From: Mangrovactinospora gilvigrisea
GTDB taxonomy: Bacteria > Actinomycetota > Actinomycetes > Streptomycetales > Streptomycetaceae
Direction: 5' to 3'
DNA length: 64,000 nt
Assembly (NCBI RefSeq): GCF_001879105.1
Contig: NZ_MLCF01000067.1
Location: 1 to 64,000 of the forward strand
Both the position numbers and the translations under genes were made by a program. Under the pieces are notes generated by a model. The model did not search any database. It worked only from the letters and a program-made list of their open reading frames with translations, and was not told the origin of the DNA. Shown here piece by piece: positions 41,446 to 49,522 of this stretch; the stretch's first letter is position 1, and each line of letters opens with the position of its first letter.

Positions 41446-42216
41446 TCAGCGCGCGTCGCACGCTTGGCGGTCGAAGTTGCAGACGACGACCTCCACGGCC
41501 GGGCTGACGCCCTGCCAGTCGTCCCGGTAGGCCGTGGTGTCGATGCCGCAGTTGTGGTTCATGCGGATCCCGGTGCTGTGCTCGAACCGCTCGCAGTCGC
41601 GGTCGCGCTCCTGGAGGAACCGGTGCCGACCGCTGTAGCGGAACGGTGCGCTCTGCTGCGGGCTGACGAAGACGCCGCGCCGGGCGAGCCGGGACGCCGT
41701 GGCGATCGCGTGGTACTCAAAGCGGCGGCTGGAGCAGCCGGGAGCGTCCCGGATGCGCGGAATCGGTCCGAATGGGGGGTTGGCGATGGCGGTGTCGAAC
41801 GGCCCCAGGTCGGTCCGGTCCACCAGGTCCAGGACGTCGCCGCAGATCCACTGTGCTTCCGGGAGGATGCGGCGGCCGACCTCGACGTAGGCAGGGTTGC
41901 GCTCGACGCACACGAACTCGCGCGGCGCGCGGCCCAACGAGCGGCGGCCCCAGGCGTCCTGGCAGGACCAGGCCAGTGCGCCGATCCCGGCGCACAGGTC
42001 GATGATCCGGTCGCCGGACACGTGCAGTGCCAGGTCGTTGGCGAGACCGAGCGGGGTGAAGAAGGCTCCGTCCAGGCCGTTGCGAGCCGTGGAGGAGGCC
42101 TGGAAGTCCGTGAGGACTTGTTCCTGCTCCTCGCGGTCCAACGGCTTGTCCGAGGCGATCAGGTCGCATGCTGCGGCGTGGCGGCGCTCCAGGTCCTTCG
42201 TCAGCTTGTTGGCCAT
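41446..42216 (-). CDS. DNA N6-adenine methyltransferase-like protein
   Basis: A 256-aa protein. GLDGAFFTPLGLANDLALHV precedes the SAM motif IIDLCAGIGALAWSC (motif I), an acidic loop CVERNPAYVEVGRRILPEAQWICGDVLDL, and the catalytic IANPPFGPI (motif IV, NPPF). All key blocks of a small adenine-N6 methyltransferase are present; a target-recognition domain is not evident. It lies ten bases before the 42227 gene's end in the P2 operon. Orphan mobile-element methylase, probably protecting or marking the element's DNA. Confidence 0.8.
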   Translation of the reverse strand: MANKLTKDLERRHAAACDLIASDKPLDREEQEQVLTDFQASSTARNGLDGAFFTPLGLANDLALHVSGDRIIDLCAGIGALAWSCQDAWGRRSLGRAPREFVCVERNPAYVEVGRRILPEAQWICGDVLDLVDRTDLGPFDTAIANPPFGPIPRIRDAPGCSSRRFEYHAIATASRLARRGVFVSPQQSAPFRYSGRHRFLQERDRDCERFEHSTGIRMNHNCGIDTTAYRDDWQGVSPAVEVVVCNFDRQACDAR

Positions 42217-42226
42217 GGGATGCGCC

Positions 42227-42529
42227 TCAGTCGGTCACGTCGAGCGGATAGCCGTCCTCGCCGAGCTTGCGGAGGTCGACCAGCGACCGCACGGTGCCGT
42301 CCGGTCGATCCTCAGGGAGCAGCTCGATAAGTGCGGCGAACCGGCGGACCATCGCCTGCAGTTCGGCCTTGGTGCCGAGGAACGTCGCGCCGAACTCGAA
42401 ATCGACGGCGGACAGCGCATGGGTGAATGCGGGTTCCGCGACGCCGACGTCGAAGGCGTAGCCGGCCGGGATGGCTTCCGCGGTGTTCGTAGCGACGCTG
42501 GCGGCCATGTCCGTGATGGTGAATGCCAT
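42227..42529 (-). CDS. hypothetical protein, intact paralogue of the frameshifted gene at 24121
   Basis: A 100-aa protein; ATG 42529 follows GAGAGGA. Its C-terminal half (ATFLGTKAELQAMVRRFAALIELLPEDRPDGTVRSLVDLRKLGEDGYPLD) shares GTKxEL, PEDxPDGT and DxRKL with the joined frames at 24121-24417. It is the first gene after promoter P2. The length and the shared blocks indicate a family of small plasmid proteins. Function unknown. Confidence 0.6.
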   Translation of the reverse strand: MAFTITDMAASVATNTAEAIPAGYAFDVGVAEPAFTHALSAVDFEFGATFLGTKAELQAMVRRFAALIELLPEDRPDGTVRSLVDLRKLGEDGYPLDVTD

Positions 42530-42626
42530 GAGTCCTCTCCCGAGGCAGGGGCATCGGCGGCAGCAAAGCGCGCCAGTGCAGCAGACGAGGAGCGGTGGGA
42601 GGCCGAGCCGCCTCCACCGAATGCTA

Positions 42627-42655
42627 ACAATACATAGACTAGAAAGAATTAGCAA
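42627..42655 (-). promoter_or_regulatory. AT-rich promoter, family copy P2
   Basis: Read leftward: TTGCTA (42655-42650), 17 bases, TATTGT (42632-42627). The -35, the CTATGTATTGT end and much of the spacer are the same as in P1. It lies about 100 bases upstream of ATG 42529. Confidence 0.75.
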
Positions 42656-42722
42656 CTATGTAGTTGTAGGGAACCGCGCAGAGCCGCAGGTCCGGGGCGG
42701 TCCAGGGGCGAAGCAGGGATCA

Positions 42723-42745
42723 CCCGCCCGCAGCGACCGGGCGGG
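42723..42745 (-). terminator. 8-bp stem hairpin downstream of the HTH-array gene
   Basis: CCCGCCCG (42723-42730) pairs with CGGGCGGG (42738-42745), seven-base loop, about 75 bases after the stop of the leftward gene at 42820 and just before promoter P2. Confidence 0.5.
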
Positions 42746-42819
42746 CCTGTCGCCGCGTCAGCTGCGCCTTATCTGGGGTGCGGTGCGGTGCGGTCTACGC
42801 GAAAGCGGGGTGCACGGGC

Positions 42820-44265
42820 TCAGGTGCGTCGGCCGTACCGGCCGGAGCCCGGGCGGGTGGTGGCGAACGCGTCGACGGTGCTGCGCAGCCACATCGCCTC
42901 GTGGACGCGCGGCCGCAGGTCGTCGCCGCGGGTCCGGTCCGGTGCCGGGATCTGGCCGCGGGAACGGTAGGAGTCCATGGTCTCGATGCCCAACGGCTCG
43001 CCCCGAGTGGCCAGTCCCAGGATGCGGCCGAAGTCGCGCAGGGTCAGCAGGTCGTCGGGGTCGCCGGCCGGCGGGGGGACGATCGCGGAGGTTCCGGCGC
43101 GGGCGCGTCGCGCGGCGCGGGGATGGCGGTCCGCTGCCCAGGCGTCGACTTCCTCCACCGACCAGGTGCCGTCTGAGCCCGGGGCGGGGAAGGCCGGTTT
43201 GTCGGCACCGGCGCGCTCGTCGTGCTCAGCGCGGGCGCGCATCCATGATTCGCCGCGCATGGTCCGGGCGGTGACGCCGTAGCGGCGCGCGAGCTGGGCT
43301 ACCTGGGCGTCGCGGGGATGGTGCTCGGCCGCCCAGGCGTCGACCTCCTCCGCCGGCCAGGTGCCGTCGGCGTCCGGGGCGGGGAAGGCCCGCCGGGCGG
43401 CGCCGTCGCGCCGGTCGCGCGTGGTGCGTGCACCCGCCCAGTTGGGCCCGGCCGCGGTGCGCTCGGGCAGCCCGAACCGGGCGGCGAGGTCCGCCAACGT
43501 CAGCCTGGTGGCGTCGTCCCGCTCCGAGGCGGGCTCGGTCTGCGCCGGCGCGGCGGCGCGGGGCTTCGGTCCGTACTGCGGCCGGTTGACGCCGACCCAG
43601 GAATCGGCGGCCTCCACGGGCCACCAGCCCTCGGCCTCCGGGGCCGGGAACCCTGCTGTGCGCGCCCAGGCCTGGACGGTCGCCGGCCTGACGGCGTAGC
43701 GGCGCGCCAGACCGTCGACATCCAGGACGCCGGTCGTGGGCACGGGACGCTTCGGGGAAGCCGGGGCGGGAGCGGGGCGCTCGCCGGATGCGCGGCGCCG
43801 GCGGAACTCCCGCGGCCGCTCGATCTCCTTGTAGGCCGTGGCTCGGCGCCACATGGCCTGGGAGACCTGCGGCTCCAGGCCGTCTGCGCGGGTGCGGTCG
43901 GGCGGGGTGAAGTCGCCCTTGGAGACCGAGGAGCGCAAGGCGGTGACCTTCGGCGGCTCGACACCCAGCGCCTGGCCCATCAGCTCGGCGATCTGCGCCA
44001 GCGTCAGCAGGTCATCCGGTGCGCCGGCGGGCAGGCCGAGCGGGTTGTCGCCGGCCTGACCGACGGCCCAGAAGCCGGGGCGGTGCGTGCGCACCCAGGC
44101 GTTGACCGCCTCCGCCTCCCGCAGCTCGCTCCCGCCCGCCCCGGTGGCGATCGCCGGGGGGAAGTTGGCCTCCTTGGCCCACTGCCGGGCCGTCCACGGC
44201 GTGACGTGGTACCGCTCGGCGATCTCGGCGAGCGAGGTGCGCTCGCTCGAACCTGCGGGCAGCAT
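42820..44265 (-). CDS. HTH-array DNA-binding protein with two DR-type modules
   Basis: A 481-aa protein; ATG 44265 follows GGAGAG. Four similar units of an HTH plus a FPAPE-DGTWPVEEVDAWAAEHHPR tail occur (near residues 9-62, 180-230, 255-315 and 325-385). Two copies of a second module (DDLLTL-QIAELMG-VEPPKV-PPDRTRADGLEPQV-MWRR at about 84-150, and DDLLTLRDFGRILG-GEPLGIETMDSYRSRGQIPAPDRTRGDDLRPRV at 402-470) flank them. A copy of the second module ends the protein at 51004. Probably a multi-site DNA-binding protein of the element. It is driven by promoter P3. Confidence 0.65.
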   Translation of the reverse strand: MLPAGSSERTSLAEIAERYHVTPWTARQWAKEANFPPAIATGAGGSELREAEAVNAWVRTHRPGFWAVGQAGDNPLGLPAGAPDDLLTLAQIAELMGQALGVEPPKVTALRSSVSKGDFTPPDRTRADGLEPQVSQAMWRRATAYKEIERPREFRRRRASGERPAPAPASPKRPVPTTGVLDVDGLARRYAVRPATVQAWARTAGFPAPEAEGWWPVEAADSWVGVNRPQYGPKPRAAAPAQTEPASERDDATRLTLADLAARFGLPERTAAGPNWAGARTTRDRRDGAARRAFPAPDADGTWPAEEVDAWAAEHHPRDAQVAQLARRYGVTARTMRGESWMRARAEHDERAGADKPAFPAPGSDGTWSVEEVDAWAADRHPRAARRARAGTSAIVPPPAGDPDDLLTLRDFGRILGLATRGEPLGIETMDSYRSRGQIPAPDRTRGDDLRPRVHEAMWLRSTVDAFATTRPGSGRYGRRT

Positions 44266-44341
44266 GGCGCTCTCCGATCGGGCTGCTGGTTCTCGGCCGC
44301 GGCCGGGGACTGCAGTGAACCCGCAGGCCCCGACAATCAGC

Positions 44342-44370
44342 AAAGTACAGCCACCCGAGAGGATAGGCAA
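44342..44370 (-). promoter_or_regulatory. AT-rich promoter, family copy P3
   Basis: Read leftward: TTGCCT (44370-44365), 17 bases, TACTTT (44347-44342). The AGTTGC start and CTCTC spacer block agree with P1. It lies about 75 bases upstream of ATG 44265 and directly after the 44389 gene. Confidence 0.6.
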
Positions 44371-44388
44371 CTGCAGGGGTGGGTGTCC

Positions 44389-44634
44389 CTACGCGCCGGC
44401 GGTCCAGCGCCGACAACCCGGCATACCCGGGGGCAGATTGGGGCCGCGGCGCCGCGAGACCGCCTGGGCGCAGCGGTGATGACGGCCGCGGGGCGCCGTC
44501 GGCGCCAGGCGGTGGATGCAGTCCTCGCAGCTGGTCCCGGGCAGGAGCGGCAAGCGGGTCGCCGGGTGCACGCCCCGGTCGAGCAGCATGCGGACGCTTC
44601 CGCGCCCGGGCGGGATCTCATGGTGTGCGGACAT
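44389..44634 (-). CDS. small cysteine protein, probable zinc finger type
   Basis: An 81-aa protein; ATG 44634 follows AAGGAG. CEDC near residue 36, HHRC near residue 53 and C near residue 73 form a spaced Cys/His set (CxxC, HxC, C) as in small zinc-binding plasmid proteins. It lies downstream of the methyltransferase-like gene. DNA or RNA binding is a guess. Confidence 0.5.
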   Translation of the reverse strand: MSAHHEIPPGRGSVRMLLDRGVHPATRLPLLPGTSCEDCIHRLAPTAPRGRHHRCAQAVSRRRGPNLPPGMPGCRRWTAGA

Positions 44635-44738
44635 GCGGGGTCTCCTTCGGCGGGTGGAGGCGGCAGGCCCCCGGGCGGGGGTGCCGATGGGTCGTCAGAT
44701 CGCGGCCGGGATGGGGCGGTCCGGGCCGCGGGGTGCGG

Positions 44739-45626
44739 TCAGCGGCTCGGGTGGGCGGCGTGTGCGACCGCCGGGTACAGGACGGGGCGGCGCGTCCGCG
44801 CCCGGAGCGCGGCCTCCGCCCGTGCGTGGACCTCGGCCTCGATGCCGTCGATGCCGTGAAGGGCGTTGGCGCAGGAGACCGTGACGTTCGGGCCGAGGCG
44901 CCAGAGCACGGCGTTGACCGCGCAGCATGCCGCGCTGATCGGGTCGAGGTCGTTGAGCCACCAGTGGAACTGCGCCGGGTCCAGGCCCTGATGACGCAGC
45001 GTCGCGGCGGCGGCCCGCACGATCGTGCCGGTGCCCGCGCACGGCTCCAGGAACCGGGCGCCGTAGGGCGGGGGAGGGGACAGGAGGATCTGGGCGTGGG
45101 CGTCGGCGGCGCGGGCCGGGGTGAAGAACGCCCCGCTCTGCTGGCGCTCGGCTCGGCTGCGGAAGCGCTGGAGCAGGAGCCCGAGCACGTCCTCGCTCTC
45201 GCACCGCCGGATGTCGCTGCAGTACTCCAGCAGCCCGGCGCGCACCAGGATCCGTGTGAAGTTGGCGAGCCCGGCCGTCTGCGTGCGGTCCGCGTCGGCC
45301 AGCCAGCGGTGCAGTGGGCGGGTGAGATCGGCCAGCGTCGGCGCGGCGAACCACAGCCCGTTCCACACCCTTAGCAGCACCGCGGCGACGCCGTCGTCGT
45401 CCAGCGGCAGCAGCGCCGAGCCATGGTCCGGGCCTTCGGCCGAGCGGGGCGCGGCGAGGGCGACGGCGGCAACCACACCTACCGCCGCGGCGGGCCCGCC
45501 GGCTCCGCCGTGGTGCTCGACCCACCATCCGTGGGCCTGCTCGACGATCTGGTGGGCGTGGGTGCCGCCGTCATCGGGGGCCAGGGCCCGGCGCAGCCCG
45601 GCGGGCGGGATCCCGTAGAGGGCCAT
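44739..45626 (-). CDS. N6 DNA methylase-like protein lacking motif IV
   Basis: A 295-aa protein; ATG 45626 follows TTGGAG. RAERQQSGAFFTPARAADAHAQIL (the FTP block) and FLEPCAGTGTIVRAAA (SAM motif I), then WWLNDLDPISAACCAVNAVLW are the N-terminal half of a type I/HsdM-like methylase. The catalytic NPP[FY] motif is absent: the chain ends soon after VTVSCANALHGIDG. It may be truncated or only SAM-binding. The N-terminal 120 residues are Ala-rich and helical. Confidence 0.65.
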   Translation of the reverse strand: MALYGIPPAGLRRALAPDDGGTHAHQIVEQAHGWWVEHHGGAGGPAAAVGVVAAVALAAPRSAEGPDHGSALLPLDDDGVAAVLLRVWNGLWFAAPTLADLTRPLHRWLADADRTQTAGLANFTRILVRAGLLEYCSDIRRCESEDVLGLLLQRFRSRAERQQSGAFFTPARAADAHAQILLSPPPPYGARFLEPCAGTGTIVRAAAATLRHQGLDPAQFHWWLNDLDPISAACCAVNAVLWRLGPNVTVSCANALHGIDGIEAEVHARAEAALRARTRRPVLYPAVAHAAHPSR

Positions 45627-45757
45627 CTGAACTCCAAGGGGGGAGAGAGGGAGGGTGCGGGAGTCCCTGGGGAGGCGGGCGGTCGCTCGACGCCGCCGAC
45701 CCTGGGGTCCCGCTGCACGCGGGCGGCCGCGCAGGCGGCCTGCGCGCGGCGGGCGGG

Positions 45758-46969
45758 CTATCGCGGTGGGTGGGCCGGGAGCTTGACGAGGTTGACCGGG
45801 CCGCGTGAGACCCGGACCGGGCGCCCCTTGGGGCCGTTGACGTGCTTGGTGACGGTGACGTCGGCGTGCGTGCAGCCGCCGGTTGCGTGGGCCCGGGGGT
45901 TGAGGCACTTGTTCTGGCGGTAGGGGGGCACCGTCCACCGCTCCTCGGGCGTGGAGGCGGTTCGCCGCGCCGCGGTGGGCTGGTGGTCGGCCTCGGTGTC
46001 GACTGCCGGGGTGCGCGGCCGGTAGGTGCCCACCCGCACGTCCCCGTCACCGGTGATCCCGGCCCGCCGGTCGCGCTTGCGCTCGGCGCGATCGCGCTGC
46101 ACGACGGCGGTCTCCACCTGCGCCTCGGAGCCGTCCCGGGTCATCAGCTCCCACAGGCGGTAGACGGTGCGGGTCCACATGCCGGTGGTGCCGGTCGGCG
46201 TTCCGGCCGGAGGAAACGGCAAACCCAGCGGCATGATCGTCTCGTTGTCCCACACCAGCCGGGGGCTCCCGGGGGCAGAGAGCTCGCGGACCAAAGCGCC
46301 TGCGGTGGTGGGTTGCCCTGAGGAGTCCAGTACGAGCGTGCCGGGGTCCATCGCCCGAAAGGCGGCGGTGCAGTCGGTGTAGAAGGTCAACCAGATGCCG
46401 CGGAATCCGGGCGGGAGCAGCAAGGTGCCGCCGACGGTGTTCGTCGACCACCGCACCCTGCTGTCGGCCGGGTCGGCCTGCCACAGCCCCCAGGAGACCG
46501 CGACGATCGGGGCGCGCAGCGGCGACCCACTGAAGGGGTTGTTCATCGGATAGGTGCCGATCGGGGTCTGAAAGACCATCAGGCCGTTGGGGGAGACCGG
46601 CCGGTCTGCGGTGATCACCTCCTCGGGGGGTGTGGCCGCGGCGGCGACGGCGGCCGCCGTGGTCTTGGCATCCACCAGGTACAGCCGCGCATCGGCCAGC
46701 CGCTCCGCCTCCTGGGCGCCCAGCACGGCGGCGGAGGCGAGGTCAGGGTTCGCCGCTCCGGCCACCAGCGGGTTGACCGAGTTCTGCCCGAGCGAGATCG
46801 CGGTCGCCAGGGGAATCCGGGCCTCCTCGGCGCGCTGGTACTCCTCCATGCGCTGCCGTAGTTCGACCAGCTCGCGCGGGGTGGGAGGAGTCCACAGGCA
46901 GGCGTCCGAGGCGGTCTCGGCGCGAGCGCCGGAGCCGACCTGGTGGGCGGGAGAGAAGGACTCGGGCAT
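45758..46969 (-). CDS. conserved plasmid-type hypothetical protein, 403 aa
   Basis: ATG 46969 follows CAGGAG. The N-terminal 110 residues are helical and heptad-like (RELVELRQRMEEYQRAEEARIPLATAISLG). A beta-rich core follows (LMVFQTPIGTYPMNNPFSGSPLRAPIVAVSWGLWQADPADSRVRWSTNTVGGTLLLPPGFRGIWLTFYTDCTAAFRAMDPGTLVLDSSGQPTT). It ends in a basic tail with ERWTVPPYRQNKCLNPRAHATGGCTHADVTVTKHVNGPKGRPVRVSRGPVNLVKLP. I recognise no function; such proteins recur on actinomycete plasmids. Driven by promoter P4. Confidence 0.6.
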   Translation of the reverse strand: MPESFSPAHQVGSGARAETASDACLWTPPTPRELVELRQRMEEYQRAEEARIPLATAISLGQNSVNPLVAGAANPDLASAAVLGAQEAERLADARLYLVDAKTTAAAVAAAATPPEEVITADRPVSPNGLMVFQTPIGTYPMNNPFSGSPLRAPIVAVSWGLWQADPADSRVRWSTNTVGGTLLLPPGFRGIWLTFYTDCTAAFRAMDPGTLVLDSSGQPTTAGALVRELSAPGSPRLVWDNETIMPLGLPFPPAGTPTGTTGMWTRTVYRLWELMTRDGSEAQVETAVVQRDRAERKRDRRAGITGDGDVRVGTYRPRTPAVDTEADHQPTAARRTASTPEERWTVPPYRQNKCLNPRAHATGGCTHADVTVTKHVNGPKGRPVRVSRGPVNLVKLPAHPPR

Positions 46970-47079
46970 GCGGATGCACTCCTGACGGACGATCAGGCGG
47001 ATTGCGGGCGTGCGGGCAGCGGCCCAGCAACGACAGGGGCCGGGACGCGGAACCTCCGGCGCCCCAACGATTAAACGAA

Positions 47080-47109
47080 ACAATACAGCTGTGAACCTCG
47101 TGATGGCAA
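47080..47109 (-). promoter_or_regulatory. AT-rich promoter, family copy P4
   Basis: Read leftward: TTGCCA (47109-47104), 18 bases, TATTGT (47085-47080), preceded by CTG and followed by TTCG as in P6. It lies about 110 bases upstream of ATG 46969. Confidence 0.6.
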
Positions 47110-47214
47110 GAGGTGCATGTTCGACACACCCGATCGCAGCCTCATGTGATCGCCAAATCTCCAGCTCATGACGGCATTTGAAGCGGCTCGGCTCTGCGGC
47201 TCGGCGGAACGCCA

Positions 47215-47243
47215 TTGACGAAGAAGTGCCATTATGGCAATCT
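47215..47243 (+). promoter_or_regulatory. promoter of the ADP-ribosylglycohydrolase gene
   Basis: TTGACG (47215-47220) and CAATCT (47238-47243) are 17 bases apart. The start point would fall near 47250, which excludes the ATG at 47234 and supports ATG 47303. Confidence 0.5.
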
Positions 47244-47302
47244 CAAGTCTCGTCGGGGCCGCCGAACGGCCCGCCAACCCCCGCCCAATCCCAGGAGCTC
47301 CC

Positions 47303-48928
47303 ATGCCCTCCACCAGCCCCCGCACGCCCGAAGCGCCCCTCAGCCCCGCCCAGACGGACCGGGCCGGCGGTGTCCTACTGGGTGCCGCCGCCGGTGACGC
47401 CCTCGGTGTGCCCTACGAGTTCGCACCCGCCCTCCGACCCCACCAGCAGCCGCAGATGGTGGGCGGGGGACTGGGCCCCTACGCCCCCGGCGAGTACAGC
47501 GACGACACCCAGATGCACGCCGTCATCGCCAAGACGACCGCGCGCGGCGTCGACCCGCGCACCGCCCTGGACGAGATCGCCCTGGGCTTCCACGCCTGGC
47601 AGCAGCACGGCGCCACCGACATCGGCGCCCAGACCAGCGCCGTTTTGACCGGCGCCCGCCGCCGCTCCGACCACCGGCGCCAGCCGGCCCGCGCCTTGAT
47701 CGCGCACGCCATCGACCACACCCACCGCACCTCCCGCGCCGCAGGGAACGGCTCGCTGATGCGCACCGGCATCCTCGGCCTCACCCACCTGAACGACCCG
47801 GCCGCCACCGCGCGCACGGCGATCGCGGTCAGCAGCCTCACCCACCCCGACCCCGACTGCGTCGCCGCATGCATCCTGTGGAGCGAAGGCGTCCGGCAGG
47901 CCGTGCTCACCGGTTCCTTCCGCGGTGTGCGCGACGGCCTGGCGCTGCTGTCGCCGGAGCAGGCCCGCATCTGGAGCGCCCGGCTGGATGAGGCCGAAGG
48001 CCGCCCGCCGCACGCCTTCACCCCCAACGGCTGGGTCGTCACCGCACTGCAGGCCGCGTGGTCGGCCATCACCCGCACCCCGATCCCCCGCCACGACCCC
48101 GCCGCTGGCACCTTCCCCGCCCAGCACCTCCAGCAGGCCCTGGAGGCCGCCGTCCGCGCCGGGAACGACACCGACACCGTCGCCGCCATCGCCGGAATGC
48201 TGCTCGGCGCCCGCTGGGGCGCCTCGGCCGTCCCGCTCGCCTGGCAGCGCACCGTGCACGGCTGGCCGGGCCTTCGCGCCGCCGACCTCACGCGCATGGC
48301 CGTGCTGACCGCCCAGGGCGGCTGGGACGACAACTGCGGCTGGCCCACCGCCCGCCGCCTCGCCCCGGCCCCGTCCGAGCGGCAGCCCTGGACGGCAGCC
48401 CTGCCCGCCGACCCCGGGCTCGTGCTCGGCAACCTGGCCGCCACCTCCATGGACGGCCTCTCCGTCGATGCGGTGGTCTCCCTGTGCCGGGTCGGTACCG
48501 GCCCGATCCTCCCCAACTCCCCGAACGCCGAGCACATCCCGGTCTGGCTCACCGACCGGCCCGGCGCCGACGCCCACCCCGCCTACGTCCTGGACCAGGC
48601 CGCCCGCACCGTAAAGGCGCTGCGCCGCGAGGGCAAGCGGGTGCTGCTGCACTGCGCCGCCGGGCGCAGCCGCACCGCTGCCGTCGCCGCCCGCTACCTC
48701 GTCCTGACCGCCGAATTGACGCCCGATCAGGCCCTGGCCCAGGTCCGGGCCACCGTCCCCGTGCCGCTGCTGTTGCACCACAACCGCGACCTGTACGGCG
48801 CGCTGTTCCACCTGTCCGGGCACACGCCTCCGCTCCTGACCCAGGCCCTGCCCGCGCTCCCTACCCCAGCCGCGCGCCGCCGCCGGGTCTCCCGGCCCTC
48901 CTGGCTGCGCCGAACCACCGCCCGCTGA
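47303..48928 (+). CDS. ADP-ribosylglycohydrolase fused to a dual-specificity phosphatase
   Basis: A 541-aa protein; ATG 47303 lies after GGAG. The N-terminal about 350 residues have the ADP-ribosylglycohydrolase signatures: VLLGAAAGDALGVPYEF, SDDTQM, GNGSLMRTG and the metal-binding GNDTDT near residue 287. A C-terminal domain follows with VVSLCRVGTG, HIPVWLTD and the HCxxGxxR phosphatase loop (LHCAAGRSRTAA, near residue 450) of dual-specificity or tyrosine phosphatases. The fusion probably removes ADP-ribose from a protein or nucleic acid and dephosphorylates the same or a linked target. It heads the rightward operon and is divergent from P4. Confidence 0.85.
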   Translation: MPSTSPRTPEAPLSPAQTDRAGGVLLGAAAGDALGVPYEFAPALRPHQQPQMVGGGLGPYAPGEYSDDTQMHAVIAKTTARGVDPRTALDEIALGFHAWQQHGATDIGAQTSAVLTGARRRSDHRRQPARALIAHAIDHTHRTSRAAGNGSLMRTGILGLTHLNDPAATARTAIAVSSLTHPDPDCVAACILWSEGVRQAVLTGSFRGVRDGLALLSPEQARIWSARLDEAEGRPPHAFTPNGWVVTALQAAWSAITRTPIPRHDPAAGTFPAQHLQQALEAAVRAGNDTDTVAAIAGMLLGARWGASAVPLAWQRTVHGWPGLRAADLTRMAVLTAQGGWDDNCGWPTARRLAPAPSERQPWTAALPADPGLVLGNLAATSMDGLSVDAVVSLCRVGTGPILPNSPNAEHIPVWLTDRPGADAHPAYVLDQAARTVKALRREGKRVLLHCAAGRSRTAAVAARYLVLTAELTPDQALAQVRATVPVPLLLHHNRDLYGALFHLSGHTPPLLTQALPALPTPAARRRRVSRPSWLRRTTAR

Positions 48929-48947
48929 CCCGCCCCCCTTCCAGCCC

Positions 48948-48985
48948 GGCGTCCGGCCGCTGCCCCAACCCAGCGGCCGGACGCC
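48948..48985 (+). terminator. 15-bp stem hairpin after the fusion gene
   Basis: GGCGTCCGGCCGCTG (48948-48962) pairs exactly with CAGCGGCCGGACGCC (48971-48985), eight-base loop, 20 bases after the stop. Confidence 0.7.
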
Positions 48986-49011
48986 GCCCACCGCCGTCAC
49001 AAGGAGCCACC

Positions 49012-49506
49012 GTGCCCACCACCAGCCCGACACCGATCGAGGCCATGCTCCGCCCGGTCACCGAAGCGGTCGAAAAGCAGCTCCCGTTCATGGCCATCGC
49101 CGAGCAGGAGATCGAGACCGCCTGCGCCCACGCGCCGGACGAGACGACCGCGAAGCGCCTGTGGAAGTCCTTCACACTGCTGCGCCCCATCGCAGGGCTG
49201 GAGCAGCCGCTGCTCTACCGAGTCCACTGCCGCGAGATCCTGGCCCGCTTGGCGACCGGGTGCGCGACTCACCCGGCCACCGACGCCGAGATCATGTCCG
49301 TCGTCGTCGCCGTCAGCAAGCAGGTACCGCTCCGAGCCTCCGCGATGTGCCTGCTCTTCCGGCTCGCCGAGCGCAGCGCGCCCGAGATCGCCGCCATCTG
49401 CAGCCAAGCCATGGACCTCGCGGCCTACGAGTCCGTCCACGGCTCCGAGGCCGATGCGCTGGAGGAGGACGCCCGCCGGCGCCTCAACCAGCCGTGGCGC
49501 GGCTGA
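49012..49506 (+). CDS. hypothetical protein, 164 aa
   Basis: GTG 49012 follows AAGGAG. The product is all helical (PFMAIAEQEIETACAHAPDETTAKRLWKSFTLLRPIAGLEQPLLYRVHCREILARLATG; VVVAVSKQVPLRASAMCLLFRLAERSAPEIAAICSQAMDLAAYESVHG). It lies 83 bases after the fusion gene and before the DpdA-like gene. No family recognised. Confidence 0.6.
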   Translation: MPTTSPTPIEAMLRPVTEAVEKQLPFMAIAEQEIETACAHAPDETTAKRLWKSFTLLRPIAGLEQPLLYRVHCREILARLATGCATHPATDAEIMSVVVAVSKQVPLRASAMCLLFRLAERSAPEIAAICSQAMDLAAYESVHGSEADALEEDARRRLNQPWRG

Positions 49507-49522
49507 GCGGACGCCATCCGCC

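Noticed and set aside
42530-42655. Upstream extension of the 42227 gene
   Set aside because: It would run through promoter P2; ATG 42529 has a good ribosome binding site.
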